Below are positions 26,401 through 41,400 of a stretch of DNA of 64,000 nucleotides, one piece after another (position 1 is the stretch's first letter; each line of letters begins with the position of its first letter). The notes beneath the pieces are model-generated. The model ran no database searches, was not told the origin of the DNA, and was given only the letters and a program-made list of their open reading frames with translations. This stretch comes from Macrostomum hystrix. Lineage: Eukaryota; Platyhelminthes; Macrostomidae. A program made the position numbers and the translations under genes. The DNA lies in the NCBI GenBank assembly GCA_950097015.1, contig CATNEN010000031.1:1674001-1738000 (forward strand). Direction: 5' to 3'.

Positions 26401-29400
26401 ATTGCAATTTATTCTTAAACTTACCCGTCTGAAAGTCCAATGAGAACATCTCGCCATCATTACCGCTCTCAATGGTGTAGATTAGAGTGGATCTACCTGG
26501 CGCAGCGGCTTGTATGGTGGCAATGACAGAGTTCGGAGATAGGGACTCGCTGACAGACACGGTCATGGAGCCCGTTGGAAACACTGGGGTGTCTTTGGCC
26601 ACCACCTGTACTGTCGCCTGCACGGTGGCAAACTGCTGGACTGACCTAGGGAGCGAATAAACAAACCAATCTTGACTTTACTGATAGTTAAGGGATTGGG
26701 ATCTTTGTGCTTCTGGGTTGGGACCTTAAGGATTCGTGGTTGGGATCTTTGGGATTCGTGGTTAGGATCTTTACGATTCGTGGTTGGGATCTTTGGGATT
26801 CTGGGTCGGGATCTTTGGGATTCGTGGTTGGGAGCTTTGGGATTCGTGGTTGGGAGCTTTGGGATTCGTGGTTGGGAGCTTTGGGATTCGTGGTTGGGAT
26901 CTTTGGGATTCGTGGTTAGGATCTTTACGATTCGTGGTTGGGATCTTTTGGATTCGTGGTTGGGAGCTTTGGAATTCGTTATTGTGATCTTTATGATTCG
27001 TGGTTGGGATCTTTGGGATTCTGGATTGGGATGCGTTTATAGATTGGGATCTTTCATATTATGGGTTGGCATCCTTATGATTCTAGGTTGGGAATGTCAC
27101 ATTGATGAATTACGATCATTAGGCTTTTAAGCTAGAATATTCAAAAACGAGCGAGGGTACGATAGAAAAGAATTCTGCTCACCTGCCCAGGTCAAGCGCC
27201 CGCAGCTCCAAAGTGAACACAGCCGGGTGTTGAATAATTGACCTAGTGTACACCTGGCCGCCGGTGCTATTAACCCAGAACTCGCTATGGTGACTGCGCA
27301 ACTCGTAACTAACAGTGCCATTCTCGCCCCAGTCGGCGTCGATGGCGCGTACAGTGAGCACCCGGGTGCCAACTGGCTGGCCGGTGTACAGTACGGCATT
27401 GTACGGCTGGCCGACAAACACTGGCCGATTGTCGTTCACATCGTCCACTAGGACTGTTACTTGGGAGAAACCCAGCTTCGATTCGGCGGTCGCACGAATC
27501 TGCGAGTTATTAGGTATTGACAGACTGAATCTCTCATTGCTAAGCAGTGTAAGTACACTCTCACTGTGTCTTAGTGGAGGATCGGCCCCCTCAAGGCTGT
27601 AAATTGCACGACAAGCCACAAGTGATTGGGGCCTCGCCGCGGAATCATTCAAATATTTAACTCATGTGCTGCATAACAGATGTGCAGCCAACAGCGCAGT
27701 CGTAGCACTATGTACAGCTAACCAGTCCATGGACTGGGAGACGCAAATCCACCATCAACTACTTCAGCTAATGCCGAAGGAAATAAATTGTTCCAGTGGA
27801 GAATCGAACCACCGACCTTCATGTCATAAGTCCGACGCTCTAACCACTAAGCTACAAAGACAAAATGAACTCACCAGTAGAATGTGCCTCCTAGCCTTCT
27901 CGGCGTCCAATGGCCGTCCAGTAGTAGCCAGGACGCCTGTGATGGCATTCACGCTGAAATGCTCGCTCGGTGACACCAGGCTAAACCGGTAAGGATAATT
28001 CAACGGAGCCGGGTAGGGCCTCAGCTTGGCCAGCGTGGTCACCTCCACTGAGTTCTCCTGGACCCGCACAGTCAGGTTGGCCGGGTGCAGCTCCAGGTTG
28101 GCAGCGCGGTGCCTGCGGAGCATTCAAGCACACCAGGTACACTAAGCTAGTAAATGCTCGTAACTTATTTAAAGAAAATATAGATATTAACGAATGGGTC
28201 AAACAGATTTCAAGGAAGGGGGTTCAAATCTATTTTTTAGGAGGGAGCCAAATCAATTTTTGGGGAGGGGTCAAATCAATTTTCGGGGAGGGGTCAAATC
28301 AATTTTTGGGGAGGGGTCAAATCAATTTTTGAGGAGGGAGGTCTTAATCGATTTTTTGGGAGGGCCAAATAGATTTTTTGGGGAGGGGGTCAAATCGATT
28401 TTTGGGGAGGGGTCAAATCGATTTTTGGGGAGGGAGGTCTAAATCGATTTTTTAGGAGGGCCAAATAGATTTTTGGGGAGGGGTCAAATCGATTTTTGGG
28501 GAGGGGTCAAATCGATTTCGGGGAGGGAGGTCAAAAACCGATTTTTTAGGAGGGAGATCAAAATCGATTTTTGAGGAGGGAGGTCAAAACCGATTTTTGA
28601 GGAGGGAGGTCAAACCGATTTTTGGGAAGGGAGGTCAAAATCGATTTTTGGGGAGGGGGTCAAATTGATTTTGGGGAGGGAGGTCAAAACCGATTTTTTT
28701 GAAGGGAGGTCAAAATCGATTTTTTGGAGTGAGGTCCAATTGAGTTCTTGGAAGAAATGGTCAAAATGGTTTTATACGAGTTTATGGCTAAAAGTATAAA
28801 TGATTAGTGACATTAAGCGTGCCAACTGCAGTACTCAACTAGACAGTATATGAGTCGGTTTTATTATTTTCATACTGTAAAGTGTGTGCACTTACAGCTC
28901 AATTCGTGCACCGATTTGAACCTTCTCGAGTAGACACAAAAGCGTCTTAGAACACACACCCACACACAGGCACTAAAGTATTCAGCACGTTTTATATATA
29001 TCTACGAGTAATAGACTCAATTTAAAACGCTAACTCGGTAAGTCATACCAAATAATGATATAACGTTGAGATAAGAGGGCCACTGCTGTTTTAACAGTGC
29101 CGATAGATAAAGATACTCAAGCAACAGAAATTTGATTTCGAAGCGAAATAAGAGACGAGAAGAGACCTAGAGAGAGAGACAGAAGACCCAAAAAAATCAG
29201 CAGACAGACAGTTAGACGGGCTTGCAGCGACCTCTTATCAGCTAGCTTAGCATGTAAATATTCCTATAAGAGTTTAGGAGTTTCTATTATAGCTAAGCGA
29301 AGCGCCACTGCAATCATAAAAGAGCAAAAATATATATAAATTTACTCTTTGTTATTTGATGAAACTTATGAAAAGCTGCTTATTGCGTTTTAGAAAACAA

Positions 29401-32400
29401 TTAATAGGAATCATGGGAGAGTTTTATCGAGGAACGCGCTAATCAAAATTGTATTCTCTAAACCTAAAATTGTAAGTTTGCACATTTCTAACTACAGTAT
29501 GTGCACTCTTAAAATAAACAGCTTATTCAAAAATTCTGCTACTCAATCACTAGTTCGAGTCATCCGCTTGATCATCTTAATCACTAGCTCAATTTTCTGC
29601 TCAATCACTAGCTCAATATCTGCTCAATATCTGCTCAATCACTAGCTCAATATCTGCTCAATCACTAGCTCAATATCTGCTCAATCACTAGCTCAATATC
29701 TGCTCAATCACTAGCTCAATATCTGCTCAATCGCTAGCTCAATATCTGCTCAATCACTAGCTCAATATCTGCTCAATCACTAGCTCAATATCTGCTCAAT
29801 CACTAGCTCAATTATCTGCTCAATAAACGTTAAATTGCCTGTCCAGGAAAGTTAGCGAACAAAAAAGGTATTTGTGCACTCACTTGGCATTGATAGATAT
29901 ATTAGACAGTGACGTGTGCACAGAGTCAGTAGCGCTGATGACTAGGAAGTAATAGTGCTCCCGGACCAGATCGGCTCTGACCAGAGTGAGCAGCCCAGTC
30001 GCCGGGTGCAGCCGGAATAAGCCGCCAGAATTGTCGCTAATTATGCTCAGAGTGACCGTGTTATTTAAATCCCGGTCGTAGGTTCGAATCCTGGCCAGAC
30101 GGGCGCCATCGAAGCTGGGCAATTCTAGCACAGTGTAAAAATAATCAGCTTGACTATACTGCGGAGCGCAATCGTTCACGTCTAGGATGCGGATTCGAAC
30201 CCGGGCCGGCTGAGCTGAGCGCAGTCGCCTTGGCGAGCCTTTGTCTCTCACCCAGACGTCGAATTCGTACAGGTCGCGAGTTTCTCGATCCAGCCGGCTT
30301 CGTACACGAATGGCGCCGGTGACCGGATCGACTGAGAATGAGCTGTTCGCCACTGGGTCGGCAATCTCGTATGTCAGCTCCTGTGATAATAAGCGAATGT
30401 ACATAGGCCAAATAGGCTTGCCTTTGGTCTAGGATATGACCGAAGTTAGCTTCCCAAAAATATTGCTTGAGACAGCAAGAATAATCTGTCTCAGAATCTG
30501 TCATTCAACACAATTGGCCATAAAGTTCGTCATTCACAACTCTCCGCCATACATTTGATCACTCAGTACGAGTACATTTTGTCATATCAGTCGGTCATTC
30601 ATCACACTCGGTCATACAGTTAGTCATTCAGCACACTCGGTCATACAGTTAGTCATTCAGCACACTCGGTCATACAGTTAGTCATTCAGCACACTCGGTC
30701 ATACAGTTAGTCATTCAGCACACTCGGTCATACAGTTAGTCATTCAACACTTAGTCATATAATTGGTCATTCAACACTTAGTCATACAATTGGTCATTTA
30801 ACACTGACTTCTCCTGCGCTCACCTGGTTCTCTCCGAAGTCAGCATCGGTAGCTTTAATAGTTAACGGGCGCAGTTTGGCCAAGTCGTGGACAATCCGAC
30901 CAGGCGGCGCGTCCTCCGACACGGCGCCGTCGGCCAGTTCGCTGGACAGAAACGCCGGTCGATTGTCGTTGACGTCCAGCACGTTGACTAGGACCTCGGT
31001 GAGGACAGCTAGGCGGGTGTCGACCGCCTGCACTTGAACGCCCAGGCGAAAGAAATCGCCGTGAGTCTCCCGATCCACTGGGTTCTTCACAATGAGCACG
31101 CCGGTTGAGGGCGCGATATCAAACAGGCCCAGCTCATTGCCGCTGATGATGGAGTATACCAGGGGCAGGTCGTTGGCCTTGGCGTCAACTTTAATTACAA
31201 AACTACCTGGCGGCGCCTCTTCAACAATCTTGACGCTGTAGTGCTTCTGATCGAACACGACTGGCCTGTTTGGCTCGTGATTCACAATGCGAATGCTAAC
31301 AATGCACAGGCTAGCCTTGGGCGGCGAGCCCAGGTCGCTGACAGCCAGATGAAGATCCATATTGTGGCCGGGGAAGTCTACTAGCAGTTTGCGGGTTGAG
31401 ATTAGGCCGGTATCCGAGTCGACGTTGAATAAGCCAAGATCGTTGCCTGTTGTTAGTTTGGCGGAAATTCAAATTTCATTAATAATTTCTAAAAGCTGCC
31501 ACATGCGTTAGATCAACAGTAAGTATCATTTCTATCTATTAATACTTAGCTACCAGATTCACTTACTCTATAGTAATCTAAAGTAATATATATATTTAAA
31601 CTTAAGTGGCACCATCTAAGTTACGTAACATTTAGAAAGGCTTTTAAATAATTATTTTTATTTCTAAATCAAGAAAACTCTCCCATGGGATCGAAGGGTT
31701 AAGTTGACCTAGAAATTCCGGATTTAGCTAGAGTGACGTCATGCAATTTTCAATTTAAAAATTAACTTTATTAAAAAAATTCGAATAGAAATTAAATTTC
31801 ACTGCCTGAAAAGAATTGAGTTGTGTGACAAATCTAATCTAATCTAGTCTAATCTAATCTTCCTACCTGTCTTCCAGCAACGCTGACCCTAAATAGTGCA
31901 TTTTTATCATAAAATTCTAGTTGCAACACTGAGGTGACAGATTTGGCATTCAGAAACGCGGCAAATACGACCTCAACATTTATATAAAGTAAGCAGAAGC
32001 TTATCGCTCAATTAAAAGGCTGCCCCCTGCGGCTGACAAGCTTGAAAATCCCTCACGTGTCGTTCTGGGATGAGAAATTCGCACATCTGTTTAACACACA
32101 GGCTGTGCACTGGCGCGATCCCCAAACCCTGAATTGATTCCCACTGCTGCTAGGGGATCTTTCAGGGATTTGAAAGCGGGAAAACAAATCCCAGTTCCAC
32201 TTTTAGGCTAGGATGATATGCCTATTAATAAAGACGGCTCAAAGAGAGAACGCCTAGGGAGGGGTGGTTTGAGGTCACGGCTTAATGTGCTTTTAGAACC
32301 CTTGAATATATCCTTTATGGAGGGAATTTTGTTCTTAAACAGTAATACAACAGGTTCGATTCCCCAATCCACTGGAACAATTTGAGCCCTTTAGCAACTA

Positions 32401-35400
32401 TATGCTCACCCAGCTGTTAAATTTGTACCAACATCAGCTGGGATAAGGGTGAGTGTCGTCCCCCCCCAGCTGTACGCAGCCCTCAGCTATGCTGTCAGTT
32501 GCATACTTGACTCAATTGGGGCAGGTGTAATCAATTATTGCTATTACTATTGTACTGAGAAGTCGGTATTTTTCAATTTGAGATCGGGAAATACGCATAA
32601 TTACTAATGACAATGACAATGTACACTCACACAGGTGTGTACATTTGCCTTCAATGTTTCATTATCTCTTAATTAATGTGGCCTAGCCGCGGATTCGAGC
32701 TCAGGAACTTCGGCGCGAGAATCGGCCGCATTATTTCCCTATACTTCACCGCATAGGAATAGAGGAAAATTATCCCTAATCATGAAAACCCAGCTTTAAA
32801 ATTGAGCAATATAAAAGCGGTTAAAAACTAGCTGCAACTATAATTGCTGTAAACTGGATGTCACTCATCATTGCTAAATTGAGGTCAATGCCATCAATTT
32901 ACGAGGAATACAAGATCATGCTTACCGCATGTAGAATCATGGCAACACGGAGCAAATACACATTGCAAACCTGAGTTGTGACATGTATTTAACAAAAAAA
33001 TGCATCCATTGTAAACACGCATGCCAACAGACTTGTCAATATTCTAACTACACAGCAGAACAGCATAGACGGAGCCTAGAGAAGTATTTTAACGCCTCTA
33101 TCAGGTGTGCTGCAGGCGGATTACGTAACAATGCAGGCGGGTTTCAAAACTGGCCCTCTGTTTAATGGCAGATGAGAGACGCAACAAAGTTGGAAAGGAA
33201 TCTTTTTAAAAGATCCTCAGTAATAATTCTCCCATGCTTAGAAATAGAAAAATAGAAGCCAACCTAGGTAGGGGAAAAATTGCCCAGAACTCAGGTGCCA
33301 GCATAAAATCCACCATCTGAATTCCCAGCCGCCATGTGTACTCCCCTATTAAACAGTCACTCCCCCAAAAAATTGCCACTCTCGCTTTCAGCCTGCGCAG
33401 TTCATAGGGCTTCATCGCGTGCGCACTACACACTGACTGGAACCGAACTAGCACAGCCGACCCACCTATGGCCTTATATAGATTGACAGGCAGAAAGCGG
33501 CGAAACGAAAATTCTAAATTCTAAATGGATACTGCCATAGAAAAAATGTATATATCATAGGTGCGAGTGGTAGTGGTAGGCGAGGGAGCGCAATTTTCTT
33601 AGAAACTAGGGGAGGGAAATTGATCGCAATTCGCCATATCCGCCGGCATTGAAAAATTGGCACTTCAACAAAAATAAAATTTGATTCTTTCGCTAATGTT
33701 AATTGCGCGATAAATTTCTGTGTTCTAATCCCAAAAAGCCGACTGACTGAAGAGACCAAGTACAGTAAAATACAGACTGTGTGTGTGTCAAAAAGTGATC
33801 CAGAAAGATTTTGAGTGCCTATGGGAGACAGACAGGGCGTTAGCTGTATCCACTCGGTGGGAAAACATGCCAGACACGTATTAGCCATTATTACGTAACC
33901 TATTTGCCTCTATCCTGCTATCCCGCGACCCCTCTCAGACCTCTCGCCCGGTCCACAGTTTCTCGAGTCAACGACCTTCAACCCGGGGCATCAAACATTA
34001 ACAATGCTGCTGGCATGGCAGGCCTACCGGGGGGTCGCTCCGGAGACAGGAGACACTGGGGCGGGCACTGACGAGGATATAAGTGGAAGCACGCCAAAGG
34101 AAGCGACCCTAACCGTTCCACCCCTCCCCCACCAGAAATTTCGTGACCTTGCCGTCTCCATCCCAGCATGCCAGGCAGAATACAAAAAATCTAAATTGAG
34201 TTATTTTCCTAGGCCTTTGATATAAACAGGCGCCCCACAGAAGCGCTGAAACCACAGATCTCATTTAGGACAGACTGAAAATTTTCCAATAAATATAATA
34301 ACCAAAATATTCAATCTCAGGAAGTTTTTTCAACTAACAAAGCTAATTAATGCAGAAATTTAGGTACTCGTACAGACTAAACTAAGAGATAAGATTAAGA
34401 CTACAAGGTGCAGAAATAGCGAATATGGAATGGAAAGACATAAGACAAAAAATAGTTCGGAAAAGAAAAACAGATATATAACAGCCTGCCAGCGCTTTAG
34501 ATTGTCAATCTCTCACTCTGCTCAAATGCTTGAGAGTCTTAGGAGAGTCAGAGACAAGCAAGCCTTGTCAATGCTTTAGCGCTATGAAAGTTGGTTGTAG
34601 AAGCACTATTTCGCAACTGAAAGATCCATCTGTAATTCCCGAGTCGAATCGATTGAAATTTCCATCAACCTCACCTAAAATCTGGAGCCGGGATCTAGGG
34701 AAGCCTGAAGCCACCCATAGGCACCGAAAGTGAATGAGAGGCCAAGCATTGTGCATGTTACTTACTAAGGCGTACTTCCCGGCCTCACTACCTCTGCCGG
34801 CTCGCTTAAAGCGTCCTGACAGACAGGGGATTTCCTTCCCGTAGGCAACTGAACGAGTTAGTTAGATTGCCGGCTAGCAGCTGTCATCTATTTGTATTAA
34901 TAAAAATTGTGAAGCACTTCAGCTTGCCAACTATTGAACTTGTCAGCATGTCAAGGCAAGAATCAATAAACCGATTCACGGTTAGTTTACCGTCGACATA
35001 ATGTATCAGAATGTTTAACAATAAAGTAACGAATTCTTCTTTTGATGCCGATCTTCAGCATCCGGTTGCTTGTTTCTTTCTAAGGGAATACGAGCTGATA
35101 CAAATCATTTGTGATCCGAAAGGCGCCACGTGCAATCATATTGGTCTTCTGCTTCATTGAAGACAGTTGGTTGCTAAAACAGCTACTCCATTGATCCGTG
35201 TACTAATCTAGTCGCGTCTTCATTTCTCAGCTGTAAGCTTGCACAGCTTCATCATGTTTTAGTGTCTGGGCGCATAGGTGTGCATTATTAGCACTATTAA
35301 TGCTAAGAATTATGGTTGTTTCTGGGCGCATTCGAAGGTTGAATTTGCTATGTAACTCGATCAATTAACTCCTTACAGTGTCTGAGTGTGTGTTTGAGTG

Positions 35401-38400
35401 CATCTGGTTATACTTGTAAGAGCTCACCGCCTAATGGAGCCACACAAGACACATAAGGGAAAGAGGAAACACAACCACAAAGCTCATAATCCATAAATCA
35501 TAATCCAACCTATGCCGCACAGGTCACTGGTCCATCACACACTGTTTAAGATTGTTCTCAGTTAATACCCAAGATCGTTTCTAGGGCCGGCTGACTCTGA
35601 TATATGGATTAGAAAAAATCGATAATTAAAATACGAGCGTACAGCTAGAAATAAGCGCTCTAGGCACACGATTTTCCGTTTATCTCATTTCAGTAGAAAG
35701 ACCGCAACAAAGCCAAAACAGAATTAAGAGGGCCAACAGTATGCAAGCAGCAGCAACAGCAGCAGCAGCAGAGCAGCAAAGACGATTTGATTGACACTCC
35801 CAGCGTTTGAGATTGACGCTGAGTCCAAGGGAAGGTGGAAAAATGGCAAATAGATTTTTCTGCCCTCCCAAAAAACAGTCAATACAAGCAAAACTAAGCC
35901 GAAGCACTCGGTTCAATCGCTCGCACTTCAGCCAACCCACATTCTGAAATTTTCTTAGACGACAAAGAGACCAGAGGCTTGCCTTGGGCGAGCTACATTT
36001 TCGGCAACACTCGGATAGAAAACACGACTTTTTGTGTCCTCAGAATCTTTAGGTGCCACGCCTCCATCCAGCCAGGGGAAGTTGAAACAGTGCAAACTCA
36101 CCTCCGGATCTCGCCCGCATCTTTCTAGTCTTATCTACCTCCCTTTGGGTACACAACACACACAAGGTAAGAAGACTGCAAACACTTCATAACGTCCCCA
36201 CCCACATCCACACACAATACACAGAAAACACACCTCCGCAACATACATTCCAAGGCTTGGGCTATAAAACAGCGGCAGGCGCACTTACGCGCGACACAGT
36301 TTTTACGATTGAAGAATCTGAAGAAAGAATCATAAACTAAGCAAAGCCGTCCAATTTGTCATCCTTTGTTCACACATCTAAGCAACTGTTAGCTAAGAAC
36401 AGCCTTACTATATCTCTTCGACTTCAACAAGCTGCGCAGATTCACTTCCTCATCGTTCTGACAATATTGCACAATATGCTAAGCATAGGGCTACGATGTT
36501 TAAATATTCATGCATTCACTTATCAGAAGACACTTCTGTTCAATCAATTGGAGCGGTATTTGAGCAATATTGATTTAAATAGTCAGCTTAATCAATCAAT
36601 CAACCAGTCAATAATTTTTTAATAAAACAAGATATTCTGCACGTTACTCTTGGCCTTTTATTTGGCTTTTAGTTTTTTAACTTTGCAATATCAGCTTCGG
36701 GATGTGCCGTTATTGTAGGCAGAAAAAAACTAATTTAATAGCTTAATGACTTGGATTCTAATCCTACTGCATAAATAGCAGATAACCGATGCAAGCATGC
36801 AAGATAACTTGATTGCTAAAAATTGCCAGATACTCTGATCGATAGATTTTCGAGTATAAAATCCCAACATTTGCAAGTCCGTTCAGCTGCACGGCCAGTT
36901 GAAATTAAAATATCTTTGTGCGGATTTGTTTTAATCTTCAGAGCTAGCGCGCCGATACAAATTCCGAGTTAGGCGATTCGAATTGCGAATTCCTAATCCC
37001 AACGGGCTTGACCGGCACTCGACTGGCGGCAATTAATGAAAATCTCGCTAGAATCGAAACACGCCGCATCGCGTCTGCTCTTTGGTGCAATTCTTTTAAT
37101 CTTCTACGAGTACTAGTTTTAGAGCCATGTAAATAGACCAGCATTGCATAGAGACCAGCATTGTATAGACCAGCATTGTATAGAGACCAGCATTGTATAG
37201 ACCAGCATTGCATAGAGACCAGCATTGCATAGAGACCAGCATTGCATAGAGACCAGCATTGTATAGAGACCAGCATTGCAAAGAGACCAGCATTGCATAG
37301 AGACCAGCATTGTATAGACCAGCAGTGTATAGAGACCAGCATTGTATAGACCAGCATTGCATAGAGACCAGCATTGTATAGACCAGCATTGCATAGAGAC
37401 CAGCATTGCATAGAGACCAGCATTGCATAGAGACCAGCATTGCATAGAGACCAGCATTGTATAGAGACCAGCATTGCAAAGAGACCAGCATTGCATAGAG
37501 ACCAGCATTGTATAGACCAGCAGTGTATAGAGACCAGCATTGTATAGACCAGCATTGCATAGAGACCAGCATTGTATAGACCAGCATTGCATAGAGACCA
37601 GCATTGCATAGAGACCAGCATTGCATAGAGACCAGCATTGTATAGAGACCAGCATTGCAAAGAGACCAGCATTGCATAGAGACCAGCATTGTATAGACCA
37701 GCAGTGTATAGAGACCAGCATTGTATAGACCAGCATTGCATAGAGACCAGCATTGTATAGAGACCAGCATTGTAAAGACCAGCAGTGTATAGACCAGCAT
37801 TGCATAGAGACCAGCATTGCATAGAGACCAGCAGTGTATGGAGACCAGCATTGCATAGAGACCAGCATTGCATAGAGACCAGCATTGTATAGACCAGCAG
37901 TGTATAGAGACCAGCATTGTATAGACCAGCATTGCATAGAGACCAGCATTGCATAGAGACCAGCATTGCATAGAGACCAGCATTGCATAGAGACCAGCAT
38001 TGTATAGACCAGCAGTGTATAGACCAGCATTGCAAAGAGACCAGCATTGCATAGAGACCAGCATTGTATAGAGACCAGCATTGCATAGAGACCAGCAGTG
38101 TATGGAGACCAGCATTGCATAGAGACCAGCATTGCATAGAGACCAGCAGTGTATGGAGACCAGCATTGCATAGAGACCAGCATTGCATAGAGACCAGCAT
38201 TGTATAGACCAGCAGTGTATAGAGACCAGCATTGTATAGACCAGCATTGCATAGAGACCAGCATTGCATAGAGACCAGCATTGCATAGAGACCAGCATTG
38301 TATAGAGACCAGCATTGCAAAGAGACCAGCATTGCATAGAGACCAGCATTGTATAGACCAGCAGTGTATAGAGACCAGCATTGTATAGACCAGCATTGCA

Positions 38401-41400
38401 TAGAGACCAGCATTGTATAGACCAGCATTGCATAGAGACCAGCATTGCATAGAGACCAGCATTGCATAGAGACCAGCATTGCATAGAGACCAGCATTGTA
38501 TAGAGACCAGCATTGCAAAGAGACCAGCATTGCATAGAGACCAGCATTGTATAGACCAGCAGTGTATAGAGACCAGCATTGTATAGACCAGCATTGCATA
38601 GAGACCAGCATTGTATAGACCAGCATTGCATAGAGACCAGCATTGCATAGAGACCAGCATTGCATAGAGACCAGCATTGTATAGAGACCAGCATTGCAAA
38701 GAGACCAGCATTGCATAGAGACCAGCATTGTATAGACCAGCAGTGTATAGAGACCAGCATTGTATAGACCAGCATTGCATAGAGACCAGCATTGTATAGA
38801 GACCAGCATTGTAAAGACCAGCAGTGTATAGACCAGCATTGCATAGAGACCAGCATTGCATAGAGACCAGCAGTGTATGGAGACCAGCATTGCATAGAGA
38901 CCAGCATTGCATAGAGACCAGCATTGTATAGACCAGCAGTGTATAGAGACCAGCATTGTATAGACCAGCATTGCATAGAGACCAGCATTGCATAGAGACC
39001 AGCATTGCATAGAGACCAGCATTGCATAGAGACCAGCATTGTATAGACCAGCAGTGTATAGACCAGCATTGCAAAGAGACCAGCATTGCATAGAGACCAG
39101 CATTGTATAGAGACCAGCATTGCATAGAGACCAGCAGTGTATGGAGACCAGCATTGCATAGAGACCAGCATTGCATAGAGACCAGCAGTGTATGGAGACC
39201 AGCATTGCATAGAGACCAGCATTGCATAGAGACCAGCATTGTATAGACCAGCAGTGTATAGAGACCAGCATTGTATAGACCAGCATTGCATAGAGACCAG
39301 CATTGCATAGAGACCAGCATTGCATAGAGACCAGCATTGCATAGAGACCAGCATTGTATAGAGACCAGCATTGCAAAGAGACTAGCATTGTATAGACCAG
39401 CATTGCAAAGAGACCAGCATTGCATAGAGACCAGCATTGTATAGAGACCAGCATTGCAAAGAGACCAGCATTGCATAGACCAGCATTGCATAGAGACCAG
39501 CATTGCAAAGAGACCAGCATTGCATAGACCAGCATTGTATAGAGACCAGCATTGCAGAGAGACCAGCATTGCATAGAGACTAGCATTGCATAGAGACCAG
39601 CATTGTATAGAGACCAGCATTGCAAAGAGACCAGCATTGTATAGACCAGCATTGCAAAGAGACCAGCATTGCATAGAGACCAGCATTGTAAAGAGACCAG
39701 CATTGCAAAGAGACCAGCATTGCATAGACCAGCATTGCATAGAGACCAGCATTGCAAAGAGACCAGCATTGCATAGACCAGCATTGTATAGAGACCAGCA
39801 TTGCATAGAGACCAGCATTGCATAGAGACCAGCATTGCATAGACCAGCATTGCATAGAGACCAGCATTGCAAAGAGACCAGCATTGCATAGAGACCAGCA
39901 TTGCATAGAGACCAGCATTGCATGGAGACCAGCATTGCAAAGAGACCAGCATTGCATAGAGACCAGCATTGCATGGAGACCAGCATTGTATAGTCTCTAT
40001 AGGAAATGAATTTCCGTACTATAGGCGAAAGATTTTTGCTTTCCAAAGTTTCTAAGGTTGCAGGCGCAATTTGCAGCAAAACAACATAAATCACTATTAT
40101 TATTGGTCAATTTTATTCTAGCATCCAATTTAAAATCCGATGAAGCCATCAGACTGTATCTTCATCAATGAGTTCTTTGATGGCCTCAGATACGTAAAAC
40201 GAACTAGCGATGTGCTCTTTCCAAGAATGCTAATAAAGTCCGCCTCACACACGGAACTGAATTGACTGATTGGTTCAGCGAACACTGAAGACTCAAGAAG
40301 CTCAATACTATCTGTTTTTGCACTTTTGCACCGCAGCCCGCCCAGAATTGGCTTCGAGCACTAATAAATTATCAGCCAGCAATCTAATTCACTGTCAGGT
40401 CCATAATGGATGCCAGGCTGTCTACTTGAGCACTGCTCAAAAGCTAGTGGAGCATGAGTCTAGCTTGGGGATTTGTTGGGAATAAATAAAGAAATGAGGG
40501 GAGGAATTTTTAATTCTGGGCGATCAAAATGAGAACAAACTGTAAACAAGCAGTTATGAGTACAGATGATCACTTGAGATCGAACTAGTATGTGCATTTT
40601 CTAATGCGAGGCAGCCAAAAGTTGTTAATTGAAATTTACCAGCCCTAGTAGTCTTTTGTATAAAAAGGCTGTTTAAAAAACGGCAGCAGCAGTCAGCACC
40701 CGGTGCTGAATAGAACTTATAAAATCGAGTGCCCAATCACGCACCATTCAGGCACAGATGGGTACTATTAGCAAAAATGGATGCATTTTTAAAAGAGGAA
40801 AAGCGAAACAAACTTGGGGAAGAAAAGAAAAGAAATTTAGGTACAGAAAATCTTTTTCCTTGGAAAAAGTTAGGCTTTACTAAGCCAGAATCTCCCAACC
40901 CGCCCCCCTATTTTTGTGGCTTTCTCCCAGGCCTTAGCGGACCAAGTCTAAAGAAACGGCTTCTGTGCTGGCACAAGAGTTAATTAACTTCTTCAATCCA
41001 GCCCGATCTTGTGGCCTTCAGGCCCAGACCTGACACTAATGTCTGACAAGTTTATATACTTTTCTGTTAGAAAGAATTTTGTTTCCATTTAATTAAATTT
41101 CTACAGAACAGGGGCGCTAATACCAAAGCTGAAAACTAACGCCAAAAAACTCTTAGTATAGGAAGATAAGAGATGTTATAAATAATAATAATTGATCACA
41201 CCTGACCCTGACCCAAACAGGCAAGATGTGCAGCCCACAGCACAGCCGCAGCTGTTGCGCGGCGCATCTGAAGGCTGCGTACAGCTGTTCAGTCCATGGA
41301 CTGGGGCGATGCCACAGCCATCCTCAATTACTCTAGCTAATGCTTACCTAATAATAATAATAATAACTGCAAGAGGGCTGCGGGCAATGGCACATCATTT

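Noticed and set aside
27500-27652. Extending exon 10 upstream to 27652 because the frame is open
   Set aside because: That part is SINE B sequence. The acceptor AACTCGCAG at 27500 restores the cadherin strand sequence in phase 0.
36944-40094. Three overlapping minus-strand ORFs of 752-1,002 aa with Cys/Trp/Leu-rich repeats
   Set aside because: They are translations of the 17/15-bp satellite. The unit has no stop in any minus frame, the three frames give the same periodic peptide, and splice phase links exons 6 and 7 directly across the region.
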